NCBI RefSeq assembly: GCF_047123815.1
Contig: NZ_CP138920.1
Span: 682,001-746,000 of the forward strand
Source of the DNA: Maricaulis sp017643475
GTDB taxonomy: Bacteria; Pseudomonadota; Alphaproteobacteria; Caulobacterales; Maricaulaceae
Reading direction: 5' to 3'
DNA: 64,000 nucleotides
Under the pieces are notes generated by a model. It made no database searches. It saw nothing but the letters and a program-made list of their open reading frames with translations, and was not told the origin of the DNA. Below are positions 8,695-17,221 of the stretch, one piece after another (the first letter of the stretch is position 1; each line of letters starts with the position of its first letter). A program made the translations under genes and the position numbers.

Positions 8695-8892
8695 GCGCCG
8701 ATCTCCCTATGGCCCATAAGGGCTCCCCGACGACATGGGTAAATCGAAACCCGGCGACAAGAAACCCCTTCGGCATCAACACGCCCAGATTTTGCCGCAG
8801 CGTGGCGGCAGTGTCGCAGGGGACAGTCACAACCCTGTTCCCCCTGCCCTTCCACGTGGGACCGGATACATTCAGGCTAAAGGAGCCCCTCG

Positions 8893-9276
8893 ATGAGCGA
8901 CACGATATACGAAGCCCCGTCCAACAAGGCCGCAGACCGCGACGACAAGCTGTTTGCCGGGCTGGGTTATGTGCTCATGCTGCTGGGCAATATCATCGGC
9001 GTCTCATCGATCATCGCCGTCATCATCGGCTATGCCCGCAGAGACCAGGCGCCAAACTGGCTGCACTCCCACTACGAATTCCAGATCCGCACCTTCTGGG
9101 CGGCGCTGGTCGGCCTGGTCCTCTCTACCGTGATGATCTTCACCTTTATCCTGATGCCCATCGGCTTTCTGGGATATGCCGCGATCTGGCTGTGGGTGCT
9201 GATCCGCAATGTCGTCGGCTTCATCCGCCTGCTGGACGGCCGCGGCGTCGGCAATGCCTCCACGATGTGGGTCTGA
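8893..9276 (+). CDS. DUF4870/Tic20-like integral membrane protein
   Basis: 127 residues, preceded by AAAGGAG, a strong Shine-Dalgarno. The hydrophilic head (MSDTIYEAPSNKAADRDD) leads into three hydrophobic segments (about residues 23-47, 66-88 and 90-110). The pattern with SHYEFQIRTFW between the first and second segments is typical of DUF4870-like proteins, which have no known enzymatic role. It ends directly against the convergent acyl-CoA dehydrogenase gene with no intergenic base, so there is no room for a separate terminator. Confidence 0.75.
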   Translation: MSDTIYEAPSNKAADRDDKLFAGLGYVLMLLGNIIGVSSIIAVIIGYARRDQAPNWLHSHYEFQIRTFWAALVGLVLSTVMIFTFILMPIGFLGYAAIWLWVLIRNVVGFIRLLDGRGVGNASTMWV

Positions 9277-11037
9277 TCAGCCCGCCTCGAAACCCAGTTC
9301 CGAAATCATGTCATAGCCAATCGTGATATCGTCGACGCGTGACGGCGACAGCGCCAGCACGGCCTCGGCATAGAAATTGGCCAGGGCGATGCGTTCGGCA
9401 GCGAATTTCGGGTCACCGATATTCTCTTTCTGGCGACGACGTACGGCGACAGCGCCCACACACAGCATCCAGCCACCGATCACCTCACCCGCCAGGGTCA
9501 GGAACGGCGTTGCACCGGACAGGCGGTCGGCCGGATCGGACGTATTGAGCCAGGCGGCCGCTTCCTTGAGCGCGTCCAGACCATCTTCCAGACGCTCGGC
9601 CAGCGGCGGCAGATCGGGGTGGGACGAAGTGGAACAGGACTCGATGGTCTGTTCGATATCGGCGTAGAGCTCCTCAAACGCCGCGCCGCCCGCCATCGAG
9701 AGCTTGCGTCCGGCCAGGTCGAGCGCCTGGATGGCATTGGTTCCCTCATAGATCGGGGCGATGCGCGCATCGCGCAGATGCTGGGCGGCACCGGTCTCCT
9801 CGATAAAGCCCATACCACCGTGGATCTGGATACCCATGGAGGCAACCTCGACACCGATATCGGTCGACCAGGCCTTGGCGATCGGGGTCAGCAACTCCTC
9901 GCGGCGCTTGGCCGCGGCGCGCTCTTCCTCATCCTCGGCATGTTCAGCCAGGTCGGCCGCGACCGCCGTGGCGATGCAAATGGCGCGGGACGCCGCGATC
10001 TTGGCGCGCATCATGGCGAGCGTGCGCTGGATATCGGGATGTTCGATGATGGCGTGCGGCCCGGGACCATCGGCCTCGATGGCCTTGCCCTGCTTGCGAT
10101 CCTTGGCATAGGCCAGCGCCTGTTGATAGGCGCGCTCGGCAATGCCCACGCCCTGGACACCGACATTGAGGCGCGCAGAATTCATCATCGTGAACATGCA
10201 GCGCATGCCGGCATTCTCGCCACCGATCAGCCAGCCCTTGGCGCCGGCATATTCCATCGTACAGGTCGGCGAGCCGTGAATGCCCAGCTTGTGCTCCAGC
10301 CCGATCGCGGTCGCGGCATTGCGCGTCCCGTCGTCCAGGAATTTCGGCACAATGAAGAGCGAGATGCCCTTGGTGCCTTCCGGCGATCCCGGCGTGCGGG
10401 CCAGCACCAGGTGAATGATATTGTCCGTGCAGTCGTGCTCACCCCAGGTGATGTAGATTTTCTGCCCGGAGATGGACCACGACCCGTCGGGATTGGGTTC
10501 GGCCTTAGTGCGCAGCGCACCGACATCCGATCCGGCCTGCGGCTCGGTCAGGTTCATCGTTGCAGTCCACTCGCCGGTCAGCAATTTGGGCAGGTACTGG
10601 TCGCGCTGCTCCTGCGTGCCGTGCGCCAGCAGCGCCTCGATCGCGCCATAAGTCAGCATCGGACCCAGGCCAAAGGCCATGTTGGCCGACTGGATCATTT
10701 CCAGCACGGCCACGCCCAGAGCGCGCGGCAGTCCCATGCCACCCACTTCAGCCGGGAATTGCAGCCCCTGCCAGCCGCCTTCGACAAACTGGGCATAAGC
10801 GTCCTTGAAACCTTCGGGGGTGGTGATCACGCCATCCTTGAGCGTACAGCCCTGCAAGTCGCCCGTGCGATTGAGCGGAGCCAGCACGCCCCCCGCCAGT
10901 TTTGCGGCTTCTTCCAGGATCGCAAAGGTGAGATCCTCGGAAAACTCGGCAAACGCGCCACCGGATTTGACTGCGCCTACCGCAGCCACTTCCTCGAGCG
11001 TGAAACGCAATTCATCGACGGGTGCCTGATATGTCAT
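9277..11037 (-). CDS. Acyl-CoA dehydrogenase (DmdC-like, with extra C-terminal domain)
   Basis: About 586 residues from MTYQAPVDELRFTLEEV; an ATG four codons upstream is also possible. A short N-terminal extension precedes the acyl-CoA dehydrogenase fold with LTEPQAGSDVGALRTKAEP (FAD/substrate loop), NSARLNVGVQGVGIAERAYQ and IAPIYEGTNAIQALDLAGRKL, whose Glu is the expected catalytic base. An acetyl-CoA dehydrogenase-like C-terminal domain follows. The size and domain order match the family that includes 3-methylmercaptopropionyl-CoA dehydrogenase (DmdC) and other fatty acyl-CoA dehydrogenases. The exact substrate is not decidable here. Confidence 0.9.
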   Translation of the reverse strand: MTYQAPVDELRFTLEEVAAVGAVKSGGAFAEFSEDLTFAILEEAAKLAGGVLAPLNRTGDLQGCTLKDGVITTPEGFKDAYAQFVEGGWQGLQFPAEVGGMGLPRALGVAVLEMIQSANMAFGLGPMLTYGAIEALLAHGTQEQRDQYLPKLLTGEWTATMNLTEPQAGSDVGALRTKAEPNPDGSWSISGQKIYITWGEHDCTDNIIHLVLARTPGSPEGTKGISLFIVPKFLDDGTRNAATAIGLEHKLGIHGSPTCTMEYAGAKGWLIGGENAGMRCMFTMMNSARLNVGVQGVGIAERAYQQALAYAKDRKQGKAIEADGPGPHAIIEHPDIQRTLAMMRAKIAASRAICIATAVAADLAEHAEDEEERAAAKRREELLTPIAKAWSTDIGVEVASMGIQIHGGMGFIEETGAAQHLRDARIAPIYEGTNAIQALDLAGRKLSMAGGAAFEELYADIEQTIESCSTSSHPDLPPLAERLEDGLDALKEAAAWLNTSDPADRLSGATPFLTLAGEVIGGWMLCVGAVAVRRRQKENIGDPKFAAERIALANFYAEAVLALSPSRVDDITIGYDMISELGFEAG

Positions 11038-11164
11038 GAAGTCCTCCAACCAGCGCCCCGAACATAACGCGCAAAACGAAACTTGCGAGACTGGAAAAGG
11101 TGATTTTCTCAGCTTTCACGGCAAGAGCGGTTACATTCTGCAGGTGTGAGAATAGATTGGGGCC

Positions 11165-11773
11165 ATGCGTATACGTCATCTGATACCTTTTGCCGCGCTG
11201 GTTCTCAGCGCCTGCATTACCCCCGTCACCGCGCCTGCGCGCCTGCCAACAGGCAGCTGGGAACTCGACCCCAGCCATACCAGTGTCGCCTGGCGGGTCC
11301 GGCATACGGGCATTTCCTGGTATGTCGGCCGCTTTGACACGATGGATGCCAGCCTGGACTTCGACCCAGCCTCGCCGGAAACAGCCCGACTGGTCGCCAC
11401 GGTCGATGCTGCCAGCATTTCCACCGGCGACACCGAATTTGACCTGGACCTCGCCAATGGCTGGCTCAATGCCGGGTCCAGCCCACAGATCCGCTTTGAA
11501 AGCACACAGATCGAGGTCATCTCACAAGCGAGCGGACGCGCGACCGGCACGCTTTTTCTCAACGGGCGCGAGATCGACACCGTGATGGAGATCGACTTCC
11601 ATGGCGGTGTATTAAATCCATTCGAACAGCGACGCGCCCTGGGCTTTTCCGGGCGAATGCAGATTGACCGCACGGCCTTTGGCATTGGCAATTTGCCACA
11701 ATCCATTGTCGGCGCTGATGTGTTTATTGAGATCGAAGCCGAGTTTCTAAGGACAGGAGCACTCGATGACTGA
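11165..11773 (+). CDS. YceI family lipoprotein
   Basis: 202 residues. The N-terminus MRIRHLIPFAALVLSAC is a lipoprotein signal with lipobox LSAC. The rest is a YceI lipocalin-like beta-barrel: GSWELDPSHTSVAWRVRHTG, VGRFDTMDASLDFDP, ARLVATVDAASISTGD and FSGRMQIDRTAFGIG. Family members bind isoprenoid-type lipids such as ubiquinone precursors. It overlaps the next gene, a cytochrome b561, by 8 bp and is followed by a second YceI, an arrangement like yceJ-yceI of enterobacteria. The pair probably works with the cytochrome in quinone or lipid redox in the envelope. Confidence 0.9.
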   Translation: MRIRHLIPFAALVLSACITPVTAPARLPTGSWELDPSHTSVAWRVRHTGISWYVGRFDTMDASLDFDPASPETARLVATVDAASISTGDTEFDLDLANGWLNAGSSPQIRFESTQIEVISQASGRATGTLFLNGREIDTVMEIDFHGGVLNPFEQRRALGFSGRMQIDRTAFGIGNLPQSIVGADVFIEIEAEFLRTGALDD

Positions 11774-12341
11774 GGCCCGTTATTCCACTGTTGCGATTAT
11801 TCTGCACTGGCTGCTCGCCATCCTGCTGGTCGGCATGGTGTTTTTCGGCTGGTACATGGATGGCCTGCTGGAAGACGCCCAGGCCGGGGGCGGCACCACG
11901 CTCACCGAAGTCCAGGCCGCCTACAACATGCACAAGACCACCGGCATCATCGTGTTGATGCTAAGCCTGATCCGGCTGGGCTGGCGGTTCACACATCCGG
12001 TCCCGGCCCTGCCCGAGGGCATGAAACCCTGGGAGAAAACGGTCGCCCACGGCACGCACATGGCTTTCTATGCGATCATGATCGGCATGCCGGTTGGCGG
12101 CTGGATGGCCTCTTCCGCTTCGCCGTTCCCGTCCTATCTCTTCAATAATCCGGACCTGACCCTGCCGCGTCTGCCGGTCCCGCAGACCGAGGCCTTTGCC
12201 GACACGATGGGCTCGGCCCACGGTGCTGGTGGATGGGTGATCCTCATCCTGGTCGGTCTGCACGCAGCGGCGGCGCTGAAACACCAGTTCCTCGACCGGG
12301 ACAATCTCCTCGCCCGCATGATCCCCTTACTCAAAGGATAG
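11766..12341 (+). CDS. Cytochrome b561 family protein
   Basis: 191 residues with four predicted membrane helices. Candidate haem ligands are the histidines in ILHWLL (helix 1), NMHKTTG (helix 2), HGTHMAF (helix 3) and VGLHAAAALKH (helix 4), the usual pattern for bacterial di-haem b561 (YceJ/CybB type). It transfers electrons from the quinone pool to a periplasmic partner or superoxide. The start overlaps the preceding YceI gene by 8 bp and the second YceI gene starts 7 bp later, so the three form an operon. Confidence 0.92.
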   Translation: MTEARYSTVAIILHWLLAILLVGMVFFGWYMDGLLEDAQAGGGTTLTEVQAAYNMHKTTGIIVLMLSLIRLGWRFTHPVPALPEGMKPWEKTVAHGTHMAFYAIMIGMPVGGWMASSASPFPSYLFNNPDLTLPRLPVPQTEAFADTMGSAHGAGGWVILILVGLHAAAALKHQFLDRDNLLARMIPLLKG

Positions 12342-12348
12342 CCCCACC

Positions 12349-12891
12349 ATGTTGCGTACCCTCCTCCCCGTCTCCATCGCTCTTCTCGCAGCACCGGCCG
12401 CAGCGCAGGAGTGGACACTCGACTCAGATGCCAGCCGCGTCGGCTTTGTCACGCAGGCCTTTGGCGGGTCTGTCGAAGGTGAATTCACCGATTATGAGGC
12501 CGCGGTCACACTGGACCCGTCCGATCTGGAGAATGCCCGCATCGAAGCCCGTGTCGGCACGGCCAGCGGCTCGACCGGCAATGGCCAGCTGGATGATTCC
12601 ATGTTGAGCGAGGAAGGCCTCGCGCCTCAGAGCCATGAAGCAGCGCGTTTCGTGTCAGAGGATGTACGTGCGACCGACACCGGTTATGAAGCCCATGGCA
12701 CGCTGAGTATTCGCGGCACTGACCAGGCCGTGGTCCTGCCCTTCTCTCTCACCATCGATGGCGGCCGTGCTGTCGCCGATGCCGAGCTTGAGATCGCGCG
12801 CTCCGATTACGGTGTCGGTGCCTCGGGATGGGGCGATACCGCCGCAAACGTCACAATCGTGCTGCATATCGAGGCAGATGCCGCGAACTAG
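12349..12891 (+). CDS. Periplasmic YceI family protein
   Basis: 180 residues with a cleavable signal peptide (MLRTLLPVSIALLAAPAAAQ). The mature part is a YceI barrel: EWTLDSDASRVGFVTQAFGG, VEGEFTDYEAAVTLDPSDLE, ARIEARVGTASGSTGN and SDYGVGASGWGDT near the end. It probably binds a hydrophobic isoprenoid ligand in the periplasm. It is the third gene of the YceI-cytochrome b561-YceI operon and differs from the first copy by being soluble rather than lipid-anchored. Confidence 0.92.
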   Translation: MLRTLLPVSIALLAAPAAAQEWTLDSDASRVGFVTQAFGGSVEGEFTDYEAAVTLDPSDLENARIEARVGTASGSTGNGQLDDSMLSEEGLAPQSHEAARFVSEDVRATDTGYEAHGTLSIRGTDQAVVLPFSLTIDGGRAVADAELEIARSDYGVGASGWGDTAANVTIVLHIEADAAN

Positions 12892-12893
12892 GC

Positions 12894-12923
12894 TTGCGTT
12901 GCAGTGCAGCATGGCGCTAGCTG
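12894..12923 (+). promoter_or_regulatory. Predicted sigma-73-type promoter for tsaC (leaderless)
   Basis: TTGCGT at 12894-12899 and GCTAGC at 12916-12921 are separated by 16 bp. This resembles the Caulobacter housekeeping promoter class with a GCTA-type -10 element. The expected start point, 6-9 nt downstream, falls on or next to the ATG at 12930, and no Shine-Dalgarno is present, so a leaderless transcript is plausible. This is pattern reading only. Confidence 0.4.
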
Positions 12924-12929
12924 TGCGGC

Positions 12930-13877
12930 ATGAGTACCGAAATTATTCCCGCCAGCCATGACGAGGCCATCGAACGCGCTGCAGACCTCCTGCGCGGCGG
13001 CGGGCTTGTGGCCATGCCAACCGAGACGGTTTACGGCCTGGCCGCCAATGCCGCCGACGCGGATGCCGTTGCTCGTCTGTACGAGGCCAAGGGACGTCCG
13101 CGCTTTAACCCGCTGATTGCCCATGTCACCGATGCGGCCATGGCGGCGCGGCTGGCGCATGTACCGGAACTGGCGCGCGGCTTGATGCAGGCCTTCTGGC
13201 CCGGCCCGCTGACTTTGGTCCTGCCGAAAAAATCCACGGCACCGATCTGCGACCTGGCCAATGCCGGTCTCGACAGTGTCGCCATCCGCGCTCCGGCCCA
13301 TCCAGCGGCTCAGGCGCTGATCCGCGCGGTCGACCGGCCGCTGGTCGCACCCAGCGCCAACCCTTCCGGCTCCATCAGCCCGACAACAGCGCAGCACGTT
13401 TTTGAAGGCCTGGGGCACAAGATCGATCTTATCCTGGATGGCGGCGCCTGCCCGGTCGGTGTCGAATCCACCGTGGTCATGGTCGAGGATGAGACCGCCA
13501 GCCTGCTGCGCCCCGGTGGTCTTGATCGCGGCGCCATCGAACCGCTGACCGGCCCGCTTCAACGCGTTGAAGACAGCGCCACACCGGCCAGCCCCGGCAT
13601 GCTGAAAAGCCATTACGCACCCGGCGCCAAGGTTCGACTGAACGCAAGCGAGGCGCGCGATGACGAAGTCCTGCTGGGCTTTGGCCAGGTCGCCGGCGAT
13701 CTCAACCTCTCTGAAACCGGCGATCTGGCGGAAGCGGCCACCGGCCTGTTCGCCGCGCTGAGACAGCTTGATACCAGTGGCGCGGCGACGATTGCCGTCG
13801 CGCCCATTCCCGCAACCGGCCTGGGCGAGGCCATCAATGACCGGCTGCAACGCGCTGCAGCACCGAGAGACAGCTGA
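12930..13877 (+). CDS. tsaC: L-threonylcarbamoyladenylate synthase (Sua5/TsaC type)
   Basis: 315 residues. The YrdC domain starts around residue 10 and includes GLVAMPTETVYGLAANAADA, YEAKGRPRFNPLIAHV (the KxR-type substrate motif) and LVAPSANPSGSISPT. After the linker SPGMLKSHYAPGAKVRL a Sua5 C-terminal domain follows, so this is the long Sua5 form rather than the short TsaC form. It makes threonylcarbamoyl-AMP from threonine, bicarbonate and ATP for t6A37 of tRNAs. The next gene starts on the last base of its stop codon. Confidence 0.95.
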   Translation: MSTEIIPASHDEAIERAADLLRGGGLVAMPTETVYGLAANAADADAVARLYEAKGRPRFNPLIAHVTDAAMAARLAHVPELARGLMQAFWPGPLTLVLPKKSTAPICDLANAGLDSVAIRAPAHPAAQALIRAVDRPLVAPSANPSGSISPTTAQHVFEGLGHKIDLILDGGACPVGVESTVVMVEDETASLLRPGGLDRGAIEPLTGPLQRVEDSATPASPGMLKSHYAPGAKVRLNASEARDDEVLLGFGQVAGDLNLSETGDLAEAATGLFAALRQLDTSGAATIAVAPIPATGLGEAINDRLQRAAAPRDS

Positions 13878-15280
13878 TGACGCAATTGACCGACGAAATC
13901 CGCCTGGCGTTGAAAGACACGCTCGGGCCAAAAGGCTGGAGCGAGGACGCCAGCGAACTGGCCCCGCATGTCGAGGACTGGCGCGGCCGTTATCAGGGCT
14001 CGACCCCGATCCTGCTCAAGCCGGGTTCAACCGAAGACGTCTCGGCGGCCGTCAGGATCTGCGCCGAAGCCGGCATCGCCATCACCCCCCAGGGCGGCAA
14101 TACCTCGCTGTGTGGCGCCGCAACGCCGCAAGGCGAAGTGCTGATCTCGCTGAAGCGCATGACCCGGGTCCGCGAGATGGATATCGGCAATGACTCGATG
14201 ACCGTCGAGGCCGGCTGCGTGCTGGAAAACCTGCAGAATATCGCCGCCGATGCCGACCGCTTGTTCCCGCTGGCGCTGGGCTCACAGGGCTCGGCCATGA
14301 TCGGCGGCCTGATCTCGACCAATGCCGGCGGGGTGCAGGTCTTGCGTTACGGCATGACGCGGGAGCTGGTGCTGGGCCTCGAGGCGGTGCTGCCCGACGG
14401 CACGATCTGGTCGGGGCTGACCGGCCTGCGCAAGGACAATACCGGTTATGATCTCAAGCAATTGCTGATCGGCGCCGAGGGCACGCTGGGCATTATCACC
14501 GCGGCCACGCTGAAACTCTTCCCACGCCCGGCCCGCACCGAGCTGGCCTTTGTCGGCATGGACAGTGTCGAGGACGCCGTAACCTTCCTGGGCCTGGCCA
14601 AACGCCTGTCCGGCAATGCCGTGACCGCCTTCGAGATCCTGCCGCGCATCGCCCTGGAGCGTGTTCTGGAACACGTGCCCGGCACCCGTGACCCGCTGGA
14701 AACCCAACAGGCCTGGTATGTGCTGTGCGAACTCAGCTTCGGCCGCGCCGACGGTGCCCGGGAAACGCTGGAGGAGACGCTGGGAGACGGCTTTGAACAG
14801 GGCCTCATCAAGGACGGTGCCATCGCCGAGAACGAGACCCAGGCCAGGGATTTCTGGCGCCTGCGCGAGAGCATCGCCGAGGCTGAACGTGCCTATGGCC
14901 GCTCGGTCAAACACGATGTCTCCATCCCGGTTTCGCGCATGGCGGAATTCATCGAGCTCGGCAGCGAACGCGTAACCCAGGCCTATCCGGAAGCGGTGGT
15001 GTTCTGTTTCGGCCATGTCGGCGACGGCAATGTCCACTTCAATTTCGCCTCCCCCAGCCCGGGCCAGGCGGAGGCATTCATGGCCAACGCCTCCGGCATT
15101 TCCGGCATCGTCTACGACACCGTCGCCGAGTTCGACGGTTCCATCTCGGCCGAGCATGGCATCGGCGTCCTCAAACGCGAGGAACTGGCCAGCCGCAAAC
15201 CGGTCGATGTAAAGGTCATGAAAGCGATCAAGTCCGCCCTGGACCCGAAAGGCATCATGAATCCGCGGGTTTTGTTGTAG
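13877..15280 (+). CDS. FAD-binding oxidoreductase (GlcD/D-2-hydroxyacid dehydrogenase type)
   Basis: 467 residues. N-terminal PCMH/VAO-type FAD domain: ITPQGGNTSLCGAATPQGEV, LGSQGSAMIGGLISTNAGGV and GAEGTLGIITAATLKLFP. C-terminal FAD-oxidase domain: FGHVGDGNVHFNFASPSP and SAEHGIGVLKREEL, with the histidines expected for substrate binding. The family oxidises D-lactate, glycolate or D-2-hydroxyglutarate and passes electrons to quinone or an electron-transfer flavoprotein. Similarity in layout is greatest with D-2-hydroxyglutarate dehydrogenases, but the substrate is not certain. It shares one base with tsaC (TGATG). Confidence 0.9.
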   Translation: MTQLTDEIRLALKDTLGPKGWSEDASELAPHVEDWRGRYQGSTPILLKPGSTEDVSAAVRICAEAGIAITPQGGNTSLCGAATPQGEVLISLKRMTRVREMDIGNDSMTVEAGCVLENLQNIAADADRLFPLALGSQGSAMIGGLISTNAGGVQVLRYGMTRELVLGLEAVLPDGTIWSGLTGLRKDNTGYDLKQLLIGAEGTLGIITAATLKLFPRPARTELAFVGMDSVEDAVTFLGLAKRLSGNAVTAFEILPRIALERVLEHVPGTRDPLETQQAWYVLCELSFGRADGARETLEETLGDGFEQGLIKDGAIAENETQARDFWRLRESIAEAERAYGRSVKHDVSIPVSRMAEFIELGSERVTQAYPEAVVFCFGHVGDGNVHFNFASPSPGQAEAFMANASGISGIVYDTVAEFDGSISAEHGIGVLKREELASRKPVDVKVMKAIKSALDPKGIMNPRVLL

Positions 15281-15382
15281 AGTAGTGATCGCAACCGCCC
15301 CTGTCTGCCAGATGAACACGCAGCTCAGGATTGGCTCAGCCAAGCCGACCTACAAAGAGGTTCGAAACGACGGAGCTCGCCC

Positions 15383-15871
15383 ATGAAAATCCTGTCTGCT
15401 GCCCTTGCTGCCCTGGCTGTGACCGCTGCCGCCGATGCGCAACGCGCGCCCTATGGCCTGCCCCTGCAGCCCGGTGAGGACTGCGCTGTGCGCTGGTATG
15501 AACGCGATGGCAGCGGCGAGCTGGTCGCCAAGACCCGCACCGAACGACCGGGTTCCTACTCCATCCACATCCGCGAAGGTCGCGAGACGCTGGTTGAGGC
15601 CGAAGGCGAGTTCTCACCGCACCCCTGGGGTGAGACGCTCCTGCTGCGAACGATCCTGACCGCGCGCCATGAGGACAATTCCCGTCGCGATGGACGCTGG
15701 TCTACGGGCCCGGACGACCTCAATGTGGATCTGCGTGTCTATAACACCCGCGGCCAGCTGATCTGCCGCGACCAGTCCCTGGATGTGCGCGAATTCACTT
15801 CACTGTTCAGCTCCTACCAGCAAGCCCGCCCAAACCGCGTGGATCCCTCCATTCTGCAGCGCCGCTGGTAG
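15383..15871 (+). CDS. Secreted hypothetical protein
   Basis: 162 residues. A signal peptide (MKILSAALAALAVTAAADAQ) is followed by a soluble, largely beta-predicted domain with two cysteines (EDCAVRWYERDGS and QLICRDQSL) that could form a disulphide. A GACGGAG Shine-Dalgarno precedes the ATG. No family was recognised. It stands alone between the FAD oxidoreductase and yaaA. Periplasmic location is well supported; function is unknown. Confidence 0.7.
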   Translation: MKILSAALAALAVTAAADAQRAPYGLPLQPGEDCAVRWYERDGSGELVAKTRTERPGSYSIHIREGRETLVEAEGEFSPHPWGETLLLRTILTARHEDNSRRDGRWSTGPDDLNVDLRVYNTRGQLICRDQSLDVREFTSLFSSYQQARPNRVDPSILQRRW

Positions 15872-15906
15872 GCCCTTTATCCAGACCCGAGTGAAGCGGG
15901 CGAGCC

Positions 15907-15926
15907 GGTGTGTAACATCACACACC
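15907..15926. promoter_or_regulatory. Perfect palindrome upstream of yaaA (possible operator)
   Basis: GGTGTGT-N6-ACACACC is a perfect 7-bp inverted repeat with a 6-bp spacer, centred about 71 bp before the yaaA start. The half-site geometry resembles CRP/FNR family operators (TGTGA-N6-TCACA) with two changed positions. It could be an operator for a regulator of yaaA; no regulator gene is adjacent. Confidence 0.35.
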
Positions 15927-15987
15927 AGCGCGCCCCTTCCCTAGCCGCCTGCCTGTGCTTATCTCTGGGACAAAGGAGATTCGCCCG

Positions 15988-16779
15988 ATGCTCGTATTGT
16001 TGTCGCCCGCCAAGAACATGAATTTCGACCCGGTTGATCGCGATCTGCCGAAGACGCAGCCCTCGCTGATCGACGAGACGCGCATCCTCTCGAAAACCAC
16101 GCGTGGACTGACGATCTCCAAGATCAAGACGATGATGAAGATCAATGATGATCTGGCCAAGCTGAACCGCGAGCGTTTCCAGGCGTTCGACGCCGAACAG
16201 CCGGGCGAGAAACAGGCCGCCTTTGCGTTCAACGGCGAGGTCTATCGCGGTCTGGACGCGGCCAGCCTCTCCGCCGAGGACCTCGACTGGGCCCAGGGTC
16301 ATCTGCGCCTTCTCTCCGGCATGTACGGCACGCTGCGCCCGCTGGACGGCATCCACCCCTATCGCCTGGAAATGGGCCGCAAGCTGCACACCCGCCGCGG
16401 CGAAAGCCTCTACGACTTCTGGGGCCAGACGATTGCCAAGGATCTCAATGCCGCCATGGACGGAGACGCGGACCCCGTCATCCTCAATCTGGCCTCGAAC
16501 GAATACTTCAAATCCGTCGACCGGAAGGCCCTGAAAGCGCGGGTCATCACCGCGAACTTCAAGGAAGAAAAGGACGGCCAGCTGCGCGCGCTTATGGTCT
16601 ACGCCAAGAAAGCCCGTGGCATGATGGCTCGCTGGGTCATCGAAAACCGCGTCACCGACCCGGCCGACCTTGTGAAGTTTGATTCCGGTGGTTATCGCTT
16701 CGAACCCGAAGGTTCGAAGGATGGCGAACTCCTGTTCACGCGGCCCCAGCCGGCGGCGGCGGGCAAGAAAGCGGCGTAG
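15988..16779 (+). CDS. yaaA: Peroxide stress protein YaaA
   Basis: About 263 residues from MLVLLSPAKNMNFDPVDRD, with AAAGGAG about 9 nt upstream; an ATG 11 codons earlier has no such support. Family signatures are LLSPAKNMNF at the start, YRGLDAASLSAEDLDWAQ, LRLLSGMYGTLRPLDGIHPY and LNLASNEYFKSVD. YaaA lowers free iron or protects DNA under H2O2 stress. The end differs from the family by a lysine/alanine-rich tail (TRPQPAAAGKKAA), and the same 13-residue tail is encoded again at 17152-17190 with different codons (see findings). Confidence 0.93.
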   Translation: MLVLLSPAKNMNFDPVDRDLPKTQPSLIDETRILSKTTRGLTISKIKTMMKINDDLAKLNRERFQAFDAEQPGEKQAAFAFNGEVYRGLDAASLSAEDLDWAQGHLRLLSGMYGTLRPLDGIHPYRLEMGRKLHTRRGESLYDFWGQTIAKDLNAAMDGDADPVILNLASNEYFKSVDRKALKARVITANFKEEKDGQLRALMVYAKKARGMMARWVIENRVTDPADLVKFDSGGYRFEPEGSKDGELLFTRPQPAAAGKKAA

Positions 16780-16789
16780 GCGTAATTCA

Positions 16790-17152
16790 ATGCGGCTCAG
16801 CCTACGCTTTGTGCCAGATATGATTTCGGCGCAGTTTTATTCTGTGCCGGTAAGTGTGTTTGAACTCGTGTCCGATGGCGTTCCCAGACACTGTTCGCTA
16901 GGCGATGGCCTAATTAGGTGCACAGGAGTAATCGTCGACATGCCAGACAGAGGACCGCTCACTCGCATAGATGGCTCGTCGGTGCGTCGTATTCTGCTCC
17001 GCAATCGGCATGCGGGTGAATTTGATCTCAAAAGCGGATGTGCATTGTACGTCGAAGATATCGTGGAAACACCGCAATTGATCAAAGCTGACCCGATTGT
17101 GATCCGCCATCAAAACATTGGTGTCGCCAGTTTGGTATCAACCACCCCTTGA
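16790..17152 (+). CDS. Hypothetical protein in a low-GC insert after yaaA
   Basis: 120 codons starting MRLSLRFVPDMISAQFYSV, 10 bp after the yaaA stop, with no clear Shine-Dalgarno. Base composition is visibly lower in GC and codon use is less biased than in the neighbours, which suggests transfer. The middle (VIVDMPDRGPLTRIDG and SCALYV-like beta pattern around LKSGCALYVEDIVETPQ) reads like a folded small domain but matches no family known to me. It could also be a non-coding open frame. The segment ends exactly where a second copy of the yaaA tail begins. Confidence 0.4.
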   Translation: MRLSLRFVPDMISAQFYSVPVSVFELVSDGVPRHCSLGDGLIRCTGVIVDMPDRGPLTRIDGSSVRRILLRNRHAGEFDLKSGCALYVEDIVETPQLIKADPIVIRHQNIGVASLVSTTP

Positions 17153-17190
17153 CCCGCCCCCAACCGGCCGCGGCTGGGAAGAAGGCGGCG
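17152..17190 (+). pseudogene. Second copy of the yaaA C-terminal codons (remnant)
   Basis: These 39 bases translate to TRPQPAAAGKKAA, identical to the last 13 residues of YaaA (16738-16776), but about half of the codons carry synonymous changes. No stop codon follows at the matching place. The simplest reading is that the DNA between the two copies was inserted, or a foreign yaaA 3' end plus cargo recombined in, and left the original tail displaced. It is too short to be functional. Confidence 0.5.
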
Positions 17191-17221
17191 GAACTTCCGC
17201 ACATCCCTGCATTGTGTTATG

